From contig NZ_JAEDOX010000008.1 of NCBI RefSeq assembly GCF_017872555.1, positions 62,001 through 126,000 of the forward strand: a stretch of 64,000 nucleotides of DNA, written 5' to 3'. The notes beneath the pieces were generated by a model. The model was not told the origin of the DNA and searched no databases. It saw only the letters and a program-made list of their open reading frames with translations. The position numbers and the translations under genes are program-made. Below are positions 35,662-43,559 of the stretch, piece after piece; the first letter of the stretch is position 1; each line of letters starts with the position of its first letter. Source of the stretch: Ruegeria sp. HKCCSA071 (GTDB taxonomy: Bacteria; Pseudomonadota; Alphaproteobacteria; Rhodobacterales; Rhodobacteraceae).

Positions 35662-36081
35662 ATGATTGCGATTGGCGAAGCGGCGAGATTGACCGGTCTG
35701 TCGGTCGAGACGATCCGCTACTACGAACGGGAAGGCATAGTCGAGAAAGCCGGTCGAACCGCCTCGGGACGCCGCGCATACACGGAACGGGAAATCTCCG
35801 AGCTCAGATTCATCAAACGCTGCCGCGATCTTGGCTTTACCATTCAGGGTGCATGCGCACTTCGCGAATTGTCCAAAGCGCCCGAGCAAGCTTGTCGTGA
35901 CGTCGAAGACGTCGCAACAAGACATCTCGACAACGTCAGGTCAAAAATCGCCGCCCTCCAACGGTTGGAGCAAGCACTGGCAGAACTTGTGCAGACCTGC
36001 ACCGAGGGTACGGCCTCATGCCCCCTGCTAACGGCGTTGCTCAACGAGCCTATCGCCAAAGAAAAAATAAACGACACCTAA
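35662..36081 (+). CDS. merR: MerR-family metal-responsive regulator
   Basis: A 139-residue regulator with the winged helix TIRYYEREGIV and metal-ligand Cys at 78, 113 and 120. The first spacing (35) fits the MerR/ZntR/CadR group. The loop (six residues between the last two Cys) is shorter than in Tn501 MerR. Divergence from merT makes Hg(II) the likely signal, although Cd or Pb cannot be excluded. It starts at ATG 35662, just past the operator. Confidence 0.8.
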   Translation: MIAIGEAARLTGLSVETIRYYEREGIVEKAGRTASGRRAYTEREISELRFIKRCRDLGFTIQGACALRELSKAPEQACRDVEDVATRHLDNVRSKIAALQRLEQALAELVQTCTEGTASCPLLTALLNEPIAKEKINDT

Positions 36082-36344
36082 TTGCAACGCCCGGAAAGGA
36101 TCGAATCTGGCCAACTCAGTTTGCGGAAAGACTACAATGCGGCTCAAATCCGGCTCGCTCATCATTACCCACCCCATGCCCGAACTCTCTGCCTGTCCTC
36201 ATCGCAGGCGAGAGTGACATTCCTGAATTGCTCATGGGTGACATTTGAGCTTTGCGGCTACAGATTGCGGAAGCATAAGTGAAATTATGTGAAACTTGCC
36301 CCTGCTCACAATTTTGCAAATCAAGCGGTGCACGTGGGCCGAAC

Positions 36345-37298
36345 TCAGAGATGCCTGATCCACACGCATTGATCCCGGTTGGGTCCAAGTTCTTCGAGGA
36401 TCCTTTCAGCATCCAGATTGAAGTCTTTGGCAATTTCCTGGACCTGAACCGCCTGAAAGCTATCCAAGTTCCGCACCGTTCGACCATCTTCAAAGGTGAT
36501 CAACTCGTGTGATCTTCCAGACCAACGCACGATCCCGCCGCAAAGGGTCTGTCCTTCAACATCCGCAAGTTCGGCGACCGGGTCGGCAAAGAAATCGGTC
36601 CATTTAAGAATACCTGTGCTGACAGCTCTCGCCACTGCTTGTTCCGTTGTCCGGCACTTGAGTTTTGTGACGATCGAAGACGTCAAAGCATGCACCATCC
36701 TGGAGGAGAGCCCCGTCTGGCCAGCAACTACGGATGGGATCAATCCTGATGCGAGCATCTTCAGAACATCCATCTCCTGATCGGACAACGCATCCGTAGG
36801 AAAGTTGAAAACTGTATCAATCACATCGAGCGCGAGTAGATGCAGGACCTGCGCTTCGTGGCGAAGGGCAGGGAGCATACTCCCGACCAAGGCGTCCCAG
36901 TCGGATCGGCGCAGGTTGGAGGTAACCGTAAAGACACCACGCTCCCCAAACGGATTGATAACCGGAATGGATAGTCCGTGCTGACCCACACCAAATTTTC
37001 TCGCTGCATCGAATAGCGGTGCGTGTTCACGCTGATCATCAAACACAGCCCAATCAATTGGTGCGATCATTGCGGCGCCAAACCGGATGAGGGGATCGAC
37101 CAGGACCATGTCGTTGTCGACGTAGTGCCTGACCCATTCGGCCGGGAACGTGGTGCAGCCGTGGACAACGTTGTGATGCTTGTCGATATGGGCGTAGGAC
37201 GCATTCTCCAGTCCGAACCTCGAACAAATTTCCTGAAGGCGCGCCTCCCCGGTCTGCCTGAAATCCAGTTCAGAATTGCCAATGTCCGCGATTTTCAT
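36345..37298 (-). CDS. LuxR-type autoinducer-binding regulator with extra C-terminal domain
   Basis: A 317-residue regulator. The N-terminal half fits the acyl-homoserine-lactone-binding domain, with the usual Trp, Tyr, Asp, Pro and Trp in WVRHYVDNDMVLVDP and DWAVFD. The LuxR helix-turn-helix follows at about residues 170-230 (LSDQEMDVLKMLASG). About 80 further residues (GGIVRWSGRSHELITFEDGR and onward) are not normal for LuxR proteins, which usually end near 240. No luxI gene is in the window. It lies downstream of repC in the same direction, so it may link replication or transfer to cell density. That role is inference. Confidence 0.8.
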   Translation of the reverse strand: MKIADIGNSELDFRQTGEARLQEICSRFGLENASYAHIDKHHNVVHGCTTFPAEWVRHYVDNDMVLVDPLIRFGAAMIAPIDWAVFDDQREHAPLFDAARKFGVGQHGLSIPVINPFGERGVFTVTSNLRRSDWDALVGSMLPALRHEAQVLHLLALDVIDTVFNFPTDALSDQEMDVLKMLASGLIPSVVAGQTGLSSRMVHALTSSIVTKLKCRTTEQAVARAVSTGILKWTDFFADPVAELADVEGQTLCGGIVRWSGRSHELITFEDGRTVRNLDSFQAVQVQEIAKDFNLDAERILEELGPNRDQCVWIRHL

Positions 37299-37363
37299 AG
37301 ATCGTCTTTCTGTTCCGCGTTGCCGTCGAGGCCGCTTAGCAACCTAAAGCTGAACAAACCACT

Positions 37364-37375
37364 CGGGAATTCCCG
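37364..37375. promoter_or_regulatory. perfect 12-bp palindrome upstream of luxR
   Basis: CGGGAATTCCCG lies 66 bp before the LuxR-type gene, in the 187-bp gap after repC. It could be an operator for this regulator or another dimeric protein. It does not match the classical lux box. Confidence 0.35.
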
Positions 37376-37485
37376 TAGCCAATCATGCATTTGAATACAG
37401 TTCTGTTCTGGAGGCGGAAACGGAGCGAAAACCTGCCGATGAGACACATGAATTGGAGAAGCTGGCGGCTCATAACCCGGCACGG

Positions 37486-38775
37486 CTAAAACCCGCTGCA
37501 GTGATCTTGCGGAAGCCCGTCTTCCTCCTCTCGGGCTCTACGCGCCAAAAGCCCCATGAAACTGGAAATCAGGTTCAGTTCACCGCGCTCATCTGCGTGC
37601 ACCATACCGCGCAGATATCCGCCCGGATTAACCACTGGCGGCAACCGTGGATCGCTCAGCCTCGCGTCTGTGATCAACCCGGCCAGGATTGCACCCATCA
37701 CGGTCAATCGGTCAATCGCCGTACGCCAAGCCGAGGCATTGGCGCCGATCTCCGACAATCGCGACCAAACGCCGGTCTCAATCGCGTAGAGCGACGGGCT
37801 GGAATTCTGATCTCCGCCACCCGCGATATCGATATGCATGCGCAGCTCGGGTGAGGCCAGTTCATATAGGATGCGGTTATTCACCCGCGGTAGTTTTTGG
37901 GCCTTGCGCGATGCCGTATCTGTCGGATGATTGCTTTCTAAGCAATGCGGAGGGCCGTCAGGCCCGGAGCCGGAACAATCTGGTTCCGAGGCTTTTGCCG
38001 AGGACATTGAACTCTCGCCATCGGCGTTACAGGACAGAATTGTTTCTTCAATTTGGTCTTGTATATGGCACCCGAAACAAGCTTCGGGTTCACCCGAAAT
38101 TTCACCGGGTTTTGCGACATGCTCTTCGATCCGGCTCCAAAGGTCGTAAGCCGCCTGAACATGTAGCTTGAGCGCCTCCAGCGTCATGTATTTCAACTTG
38201 TCGGCGCGCGGCCAGGATCGAAGTTCCTCCTTCATGCCTTCCAGACTTTCAGGAGGGCAGGGGAGTAAGAGAAGCACGGCCAGACTATGTTTCACATATC
38301 GGTAAAGCCGTGATCGATCCCCGCGCAGCTCGTCCTGTTCTTTCTTCTCGGCCTTGCTGCGCACGTCCGCGTCGCGCATCTCGGGAATGAGGTTCAGGGC
38401 AGGGGTCAGGAAGAGTCCAAGCTTCTTGCGCTTACAGCGCGCGCCATTTGCGCCAAGCCTGCGTTCGATCAGACCAATCCTTTCCAGCTCACGTTCGTGA
38501 TTGTGGATTGTCCGATCTGTCACGCCTCGCCCGGCAATGAGGGTTTCCTGGCGCGCGTAGCAAAAGGGTTCCTGAGACGGGTCTCGAAAAGCACATGGCG
38601 TAATCATATCGATGATGATCTCTAAGGTGCGAATACACTGGGCTGATGCGCCTCTGATCTGCGCATATCCCACGCAGAGCTGACGTAACCTGTCACGGTT
38701 CCAGCCCTCAGGAAGGCCGTTGTGAAAGCGAATATTATCGTGGTGATGGGCGGATGCGATCTGCCGAAAGCTCAT
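37486..38775 (-). CDS. repC: plasmid replication initiator RepC
   Basis: A 429-residue protein with the two-part layout of RepC from repABC plasmids. The N-terminal winged-helix region includes TDRTIHNHERELERIGLIERR. A long polar linker follows, and the C-terminal region has VNPGGYLRGM and the GELNLISSFMGLLARR sequence. In repABC plasmids RepC binds an origin within its own gene. I use ATG 38775 behind GAGG; TTG 38796 is open upstream. No repA or repB precedes it, so this looks like a solo repC. An antisense RNA candidate lies upstream, as expected for copy control. Confidence 0.88.
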   Translation of the reverse strand: MSFRQIASAHHHDNIRFHNGLPEGWNRDRLRQLCVGYAQIRGASAQCIRTLEIIIDMITPCAFRDPSQEPFCYARQETLIAGRGVTDRTIHNHERELERIGLIERRLGANGARCKRKKLGLFLTPALNLIPEMRDADVRSKAEKKEQDELRGDRSRLYRYVKHSLAVLLLLPCPPESLEGMKEELRSWPRADKLKYMTLEALKLHVQAAYDLWSRIEEHVAKPGEISGEPEACFGCHIQDQIEETILSCNADGESSMSSAKASEPDCSGSGPDGPPHCLESNHPTDTASRKAQKLPRVNNRILYELASPELRMHIDIAGGGDQNSSPSLYAIETGVWSRLSEIGANASAWRTAIDRLTVMGAILAGLITDARLSDPRLPPVVNPGGYLRGMVHADERGELNLISSFMGLLARRAREEEDGLPQDHCSGF

Positions 38776-38942
38776 GGATTTGGCCTCATTTGGCAAAGGT
38801 CAGTGTTGATATCGCGGCTTCGCGGGGCAGGGTGTTCGGAATGGTTCAACGGTCTCATGGTCTGCTTCTCATTGGGGAAGCAAGGCGGCTCGAACCTCAG
38901 CAAAAAGACACAGAAAAACCGTTCGCACAGATGCGTTTGTCC

Positions 38943-38971
38943 TTGTCAGTAATTTTGGAGTTTCCTATAAA
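38943..38971 (+). promoter_or_regulatory. strong promoter of the antisense RNA
   Basis: TTGTCA (38943-38948), a 17-bp spacer and TATAAA (38966-38971) form a near-consensus sigma-70-type promoter. It faces away from repC and toward a terminator about 40-60 bp downstream. Confidence 0.75.
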
Positions 38972-38977
38972 TCAGGT

Positions 38978-39034
38978 GATCAAACGTGACTTAAGAAGAT
39001 CCCCGCTGAGGCCCCGCCTTGCGGGGGTTTTTGT
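38978..39034 (+). ncRNA. candidate counter-transcribed RNA (incompatibility RNA) opposite the repC leader
   Basis: A transcript from the promoter at 38943-38971 would start near 38978 and stop at the hairpin at 39012-39034, about 57 nt long. It would be complementary to the leader of the minus-strand repC mRNA. In repABC plasmids a small antisense RNA of this size, with its own strong promoter and terminator, lies just upstream of repC and limits RepC synthesis. Size, position, orientation and signals all agree. No other gene is seen in 38776-39142. Confidence 0.75.
39012..39034 (+). terminator. Rho-independent terminator of the antisense RNA
   Basis: CCCCGC, a short CTT loop, GCGGGG and then GTTTTTGTTT. 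The stem is strong and the T-run lies on the plus strand, so it ends the candidate antisense RNA. Confidence 0.8.
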
Positions 39035-39142
39035 TTCTGGGATTAAGTTTTTCCTCCGGGCCAATCGGCCTGGTTTAAAAATGCAGCTGGCGATTTTTGG
39101 TGGCATAGCCAGGAGCAACGCGTTGTACCGCAGGTCAGCACC

Positions 39143-39865
39143 TCAATATCGGATGAGTTCGTAGTCGCTGAACCCGAATGTGTCGGTCCACTCGACGCCA
39201 ACGCCGCGGAAGTAGCTGGGAGGTTCACAGCGATTGCCCAGTGGCAGCCAGTAAGGGATTGGGGCAGGAGCGCGCTCGGACCAGCGAAAATTCGTATTAT
39301 CGTCGTAGGTGCCAACCACAAGATCAAGCGAACGCTCGCAATCTCCCTCCCTTGAACGACGGCGATAGCTGTAGTGGCGCACATCCCAAACCCTGATGGA
39401 TCTCACAACGTCGAAATCGGAAGAAGAAAGATCGACGCTGATCGGGGTGGCTTGGAAACCGTCACCGTATTGGCCGTGATGTGCATCGATCCTTCCTATC
39501 GAGATCGCTGCGTCTACCAGTATTGGCTTAGCGGTGTCATCCGATGGAAGCTCTGGAACTGGGCTAGCACTGGTGCGCTTGATGGCTTCCAACCGTTCCA
39601 TAGGACCCAAGTCCGAGGGGCTGTGTGACGTATTCATCGGACAGCGCCAGAGTTGAAGCGGCGGTTCGACCGGGTAGGGTGTGATGCGCCGAATGAACTC
39701 CGCCTTGGCTGCGACGCAATCAGCCGAACTTGGCCAACCCCCGGCGAGGCAAAGGAATATGGCACAGTCAATTGGATAGGCACGAGCCTGCGTGGCTGGC
39801 AGTGCAGCGAGTGCAACTGCAAGGGCCTTCGCGCGAGTTCGATTTCCGGATTTTGAGTGTTTCAA
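39143..39865 (-). CDS. secreted protein of conjugative plasmids, TrbM-like N-terminus
   Basis: About 240 residues. I start it at TTG 39865 because AGGAG lies 8 nt upstream and the signal peptide (ALAVALAALPATQARA) then falls at the N-terminus. The mature N-terminal part has a conserved-looking Cys pattern (DCAIFLCLAGGW, SADCVAAK, LWRCPM) that recalls TrbM/KikA proteins. The C-terminal part is Tyr/Trp-rich with an RVWDVRHYSY segment that I do not recognise. It is upstream of repC and divergent from a small gene at 40021. A role in conjugation is inferred from the resemblance. Confidence 0.5.
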   Translation of the reverse strand: MKHSKSGNRTRAKALAVALAALPATQARAYPIDCAIFLCLAGGWPSSADCVAAKAEFIRRITPYPVEPPLQLWRCPMNTSHSPSDLGPMERLEAIKRTSASPVPELPSDDTAKPILVDAAISIGRIDAHHGQYGDGFQATPISVDLSSSDFDVVRSIRVWDVRHYSYRRRSREGDCERSLDLVVGTYDDNTNFRWSERAPAPIPYWLPLGNRCEPPSYFRGVGVEWTDTFGFSDYELIRY

Positions 39866-39925
39866 GATGGTCTCTCCTGCTTGCGAATCGCCTAAGCAAT
39901 ATCCGGCCAATATATTTCTGACAAT

Positions 39926-39942
39926 CCAATATCGTATATTGG
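39926..39942. promoter_or_regulatory. inverted repeat in a divergent promoter region
   Basis: CCAATAT-CGT-ATATTGG is a perfect 7-3-7 inverted repeat in the AT-rich gap between the secreted protein gene (minus) and the gene at 40021 (plus). It is probably the site of a dimeric regulator controlling one or both. Confidence 0.5.
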
Positions 39943-40020
39943 CGGGTTTTCTTATATTGACGTAGATTGTGTTTTAGTCCACAACTTTTGGATGTAGAAG
40001 ACGGCCCATAGGGGGTCGTC

Positions 40021-40377
40021 ATGGCGGACAACAAGAGACAATACACTGTGGTAACCATCGAGATGGTCCGGGGCCTGAAAGAGGATCAGGTTCCCTTTAC
40101 ATGCCGCTACGAATTTATCGGACTCGCTTCCCTTGGACGACCTAAGTACCACTGCATTTACAGCTCGCCGAACTATGTCGGGGCCTTGTGCAAGTCGAAG
40201 ATCTCTCGAGCGGGCGCTGAGCCCAGAGAGTTCGATCTTTGGCCGGGCCTCTTCAAGCATCATCAGGAATTTGGTGATGGGCGCATTCTCTGCGTCAAAT
40301 CAGACTATACGATCGAGTCGATTACCCCAGAGGGTCTCGAAGCAGCTCAGGCCCTGGACGCGAAATCCAAAACCTGA
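40021..40377 (+). CDS. hypothetical protein
   Basis: A 118-residue soluble protein without signal peptide or membrane segment. It has three Cys (in FTCRYEF, YHCIYSS and ALCKSK) and a mixed alpha/beta composition. I recognise no family. The start at ATG 40021 has only a weak ribosome-binding site (GGGGG). It lies 48 nt before a nuclease gene and may share its transcript. Confidence 0.5.
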   Translation: MADNKRQYTVVTIEMVRGLKEDQVPFTCRYEFIGLASLGRPKYHCIYSSPNYVGALCKSKISRAGAEPREFDLWPGLFKHHQEFGDGRILCVKSDYTIESITPEGLEAAQALDAKSKT

Positions 40378-40425
40378 TCGGTCACGTTCGAGAACCCGGC
40401 TCATCAAAATGCTGGGGCAGGGCGC

Positions 40426-40839
40426 ATGAAACGGCTCTTGTTTCTCAGCGCTGCACTCGCGTCCTTGTTCATTGCTGCAGTTTGGATTGAACCAGCTAGG
40501 AAAACAAAGACTCTCGGCGCATCCGAGGTGATTGCCGTTGACGGTGACACGATCGACCATGGTGACGACCGATACCGGCTTATTGGGTTTGATACGCCTG
40601 AGACATTCCGGGCTCAGTGCGATGCTGAGAGAGCTTTGGGTCTACGAGCCAAGGACCGGCTGACGGAGCTCATCAACTTCGCGGGCGTAATTGAACTTGA
40701 GATTGAGCTGCACTTTGACGTCCACGATCGCTTCTTGGCGCTTGGGCGCGTGTCTGGACAGAACGTCGGGGCCATCCTGATTTCTGAAGGTCTGGCGCGC
40801 CCGTACTCGGGTGGCAAGCGCCAGTCCTGGTGCGGCTGA
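40426..40839 (+). CDS. thermonuclease-family (SNase) secreted nuclease
   Basis: A 137-residue protein with an N-terminal signal or anchor and a staphylococcal-nuclease-like fold. Visible features are VIAVDGDTID, RLIGFDTPET and the late ILISEGLARPY segment. The catalytic Arg and Asp/Glu positions appear to be in place around GFDTPE and HDRFLAL. Such nucleases are frequent on alphaproteobacterial conjugative plasmids, where they may act on DNA at the cell envelope. The role is inferred. Confidence 0.8.
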   Translation: MKRLLFLSAALASLFIAAVWIEPARKTKTLGASEVIAVDGDTIDHGDDRYRLIGFDTPETFRAQCDAERALGLRAKDRLTELINFAGVIELEIELHFDVHDRFLALGRVSGQNVGAILISEGLARPYSGGKRQSWCG

Positions 40840-40896
40840 AAGAAAGGATAAAACAACGATTTATGACAGCAGAGAGAAACGACTAAGCAATAAGCA

Positions 40897-40928
40897 GTCC
40901 TGCCGATTGCGCCAACAATCGACAGGAC
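40897..40928. repeat. 13-bp inverted repeat ahead of the virB cluster
   Basis: GTCCTGCCGATTG, a 6-nt loop and CAATCGACAGGAC: 12 of 13 pairs match. No T-run follows on either strand, so it is not a normal terminator. It lies in the 464-nt gap before the virB cluster (40840-41303). The gap also holds a 34-codon frame at 40985-41089 with a poor ribosome-binding site, which I do not call a gene, and AT-rich sequence near 41260 that may contain the cluster's promoter. Confidence 0.5.
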
Positions 40929-41303
40929 AAGAAACGCCCTTAATCCATCCGGGCATTCCTCCAACATCAAGAGAGAACTGTACTATGGTAAAAACAGTAG
41001 TCCGAGATGCCGGTCCTAGATTGGGCAGCACCGCGACAGAGTCAATGGGTGCAAACCTAGACAACGCGTCTGCACCTCCGATCCCTTAGCGCTGTCTGAC
41101 GATTGAGGCGCGCGGGACATCCGAACGTTCCAGCCAAAACATCTGACTAAGAGATCCGAACCAGACATTGGTCTTTTGCGGCGCCACTGAAGGTTCAGTG
41201 CTGTGTCCCAGCACCCGATTCCCCACCGCTCAGATGACCTGAAGTCGACCCCATAATAGTAATTATGTAAAAACTACTGACCTATTTTTTGAAAGGCGGA
41301 AAG

Positions 41304-41936
41304 GTGATCACAGTGGCCTTCGACACTATCGAAAGCAAGATTGATCGGCGCTGGGTGCCTGCCGCCCAGAGCTTCGAGCAAGCCCGTAAGGACATTCTCA
41401 CCGTAATCCGCCACCTTGCCGGAGAACGGTCAACCATCAAGCGCGGAATGCGCGAATACTGGCTGGAAAGCGATGCCCGCGCCACGGCTTTCGGAATCGC
41501 GCTCGAAATGTTCCATGTCCTCAATGATCTTGAGTATGTCCGTGCAAATCGGCTCTACAAAGCCTTGAAGTTGCACGCAGACGTTAACAAGGCGTTGGGT
41601 CCGAAAGAGCTGTTCCGCTTTGCTTCACCGGAAAAGGCCGCTGCGCTCATCCAAAGCAGCAGCCGAGCAAACTATGCCAACTCATACGCAACCCTGAAAT
41701 TCGGTTGCGACCTGTCAGGCACAATCGACGCCGACACCGCGCGCGACGTTCTGAACCGGCATGAAGCCCTTTGGTTCGTTTACCCAAACGCCACCTATCA
41801 CGTTCACCTGATCCGTGAGGGTGTCTGGCTGGACATCGTTATGCCGCTTGAAGTGGTCGTTGAGCTGCGCCTTGAAGTGGATTTCGCAATGCAAATCCGA
41901 CAAGCGGAACTTGATGCGCAGGGAGCTTTGTCATGA
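41304..41936 (+). CDS. hypothetical protein at the head of the virB cluster
   Basis: About 210 residues, soluble, with no signal peptide. GTG 41304, GTG 41313 and TTG 41289 are all possible starts, with AAAGG elements nearby. The sequence is mostly helical and charged (SFEQARKDILTVIRHL, LHADVNKALG). I recognise no domain. It overlaps the next gene by 4 nt (ATGA), so it is part of the same transcript as virB1 and the following genes. A regulatory or accessory role in transfer is inferred only from position. Confidence 0.6.
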   Translation: MITVAFDTIESKIDRRWVPAAQSFEQARKDILTVIRHLAGERSTIKRGMREYWLESDARATAFGIALEMFHVLNDLEYVRANRLYKALKLHADVNKALGPKELFRFASPEKAAALIQSSSRANYANSYATLKFGCDLSGTIDADTARDVLNRHEALWFVYPNATYHVHLIREGVWLDIVMPLEVVVELRLEVDFAMQIRQAELDAQGALS

Positions 41937-42358
41937 ACAAGCCTGCGCGCAAAGTTCTTCCTGATCGTCGGCTGGCTGAAACACGCCGCGTTGAAACTCC
42001 GCAAGGGCACACTGCCTTTGTCACCATCGGGTATGATCCGGCGTCGCCAATCAAACCCCGTGAAGTGTTCTATAGCGGCGGTTTTCGCTCTGGCAGCGAC
42101 CTCGAATACCATCTGCATGATCTGTGCGTTCTGATTTCGCTGTTGCTGCAGCACGGCGTAGCAGCTTCGTTTCTGTCGCGCTCTATCGCTCGCAAGACTT
42201 CGGCCCTTGGTGGCGAAGAATACGCAAGTCTCGCAGGCTGGTTGGTGGATGCTGTCAGCATTCCGCCGTCCTGGACTGATGAGTACGTGGCCGCGACCGG
42301 CGACGAACAGAACCCCTCCAATTCCTCGCCAACTCAAGCAAAGGAGAAATCCGAATGA
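41933..42358 (+). CDS. small protein resembling a TSCPD domain
   Basis: A 141-residue soluble protein. The central part ([21 protein letters not shown], then [10 protein letters not shown] and a Ser/Arg-rich helix) resembles the TSCPD domain found at the C-terminus of B12-dependent ribonucleotide reductases, but the usual Cys pairs are missing. Such stand-alone domains are common on alphaproteobacterial plasmids. It overlaps genes on both sides by 4 nt, so it is translationally coupled to virB1. The function is unknown. Confidence 0.5.
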   Translation: MNKPARKVLPDRRLAETRRVETPQGHTAFVTIGYDPASPIKPREVFYSGGFRSGSDLEYHLHDLCVLISLLLQHGVAASFLSRSIARKTSALGGEEYASLAGWLVDAVSIPPSWTDEYVAATGDEQNPSNSSPTQAKEKSE

Positions 42359-42999
42359 TCGCAGCAATGCGGCCCCTTCTGCTCGTCTCCACGGCATTTG
42401 TGGCGACCGGCGCAAGCGCCCAGGTCATCGAATACGAGCCGGATGGCAGCGTGTTTCTGAACGGTGCGCGGGCAGAAATCGTCAATGGCGTCGTTCGGCC
42501 AATCCGGATGCGTGAGTACACGCTTGACGAAAAACCGGAAGCGCCGAAGGCCAAGCCACAGGAAAAGATCGAGATTGCGGGCAAGGCACCGCGGCCTCGC
42601 AGATCCTCGGGCGGCTGGTCGCAGGAGCGGATCGTCAAAGAAATCCACGCAGCGGCGGAACGCCATGACATTCCGGCCGAGTTGTTCATGGCGCTGGTCT
42701 GGCAGGAAAGCCGGTATCGGGCTGACGCTCTGTCACCCAAGGGTGCCTATGGCTTCGCACAGCTCATGCCCGGAACGGCGAAAGACCTGGGCGTGAACCC
42801 AAAGAACCCTGCAGAAAATCTCGACGGTGGTGCCCGCTATTTGGCGGCGCAGTACCGCGAGTTCGGAACCTGGAAGCTGGCGCTTGCCGCCTACAACGCC
42901 GGGCCTCACCGCGTCGTCGAATACGGCGGCGTCCCCCCCTTCACCGAAACCCGCAATTACGTGCGGATCATCCTAAGCAAAGTGAGCACTTCCTCATGA
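42355..42999 (+). CDS. virB1: VirB1-type lytic transglycosylase
   Basis: A 214-residue secreted protein with a C-terminal SLT domain: the catalytic Glu in [11 protein letters not shown], then [13 protein letters not shown] and [13 protein letters not shown]. It would cut peptidoglycan so that the secretion channel can pass. The linker before the domain is Pro/Lys-rich. AAGGAG lies 8 nt before the ATG. Its stop overlaps the virB2 start. Confidence 0.9.
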   Translation: MIAAMRPLLLVSTAFVATGASAQVIEYEPDGSVFLNGARAEIVNGVVRPIRMREYTLDEKPEAPKAKPQEKIEIAGKAPRPRRSSGGWSQERIVKEIHAAAERHDIPAELFMALVWQESRYRADALSPKGAYGFAQLMPGTAKDLGVNPKNPAENLDGGARYLAAQYREFGTWKLALAAYNAGPHRVVEYGGVPPFTETRNYVRIILSKVSTSS

Positions 43000-43277
43000 A
43001 AAGAACCCACTTCTACCAGCAGATGGCGTTTTTCGCGATCACTGCGTTCATCATCACAGCAGCGCCCGCCTCCGCTGGCTGGCTGCAAGATGCCATTGGC
43101 GATTTCATCAACGAAACGCTGGCCGACTCGAAGGTCGTTGGCGTCAGCCTTGCCGCTGTCGGCTTCATCTGGGGCTGTCTCGCCTACGTGTTCGGCTGGG
43201 GTTCGCTGAAAGGCCCGGTAATCGCTATCGTCGTCGGCGCTGTTATCGGCCTCGCTGATACATTCATCGGAGGCTGA
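42996..43277 (+). CDS. virB2: VirB2 major pilin
   Basis: A 93-residue protein with a long signal sequence (cleavage near SAG) and two hydrophobic helices typical of VirB2/TrbC pilins. It would be processed and polymerised into the conjugative pilus. It is coupled to virB1 by a 4-nt overlap and followed by virB3. Confidence 0.85.
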   Translation: MKRTHFYQQMAFFAITAFIITAAPASAGWLQDAIGDFINETLADSKVVGVSLAAVGFIWGCLAYVFGWGSLKGPVIAIVVGAVIGLADTFIGG

Positions 43278-43280
43278 TTG

Positions 43281-43559
43281 ATGCCGCGCCGCAATACGGT
43301 CTTTCGCGGCCTGAGCCGCCCCGCAGAATGGGGCGGCTTACCCGTGATCTATCTGCTGGTGATCCTCGGGATGACCATGCTTTCGTTCTTCATGTTCGGG
43401 ATAGCGCCAGCAATCATTGCGGGTTTTGTTTTCTACACCGGGCTTCGCCTCTTTTACGAATGGGAACCGGCTTTCTTCCGCGTCCTGTCCGTAACCCTTT
43501 CCAAAACTCCGCGCACCAAAAACCGCCAGCATCATGGGGGAGATTACTATAGTGCCTAA
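43281..43559 (+). CDS. virB3: VirB3 inner-membrane protein
   Basis: A 92-residue protein with a short polar N-terminus and paired hydrophobic helices, as in VirB3. I start it at ATG 43281, because GGAGG lies 7 nt upstream, rather than at the adjoining TTG. It usually joins VirB4 at the inner membrane. The end overlaps the virB4 start. Confidence 0.85.
   Translation: MPRRNTVFRGLSRPAEWGGLPVIYLLVILGMTMLSFFMFGIAPAIIAGFVFYTGLRLFYEWEPAFFRVLSVTLSKTPRTKNRQHHGGDYYSA

Noticed and set aside
37364-37375. Palindrome as a classical lux box
   Set aside because: It is only 12 bp and lacks the CTG/CAG half-sites of known lux boxes.
40985-41089. A 34-codon frame before the virB cluster
   Set aside because: Poor ribosome-binding site, no recognisable sequence and no coupling to neighbours.
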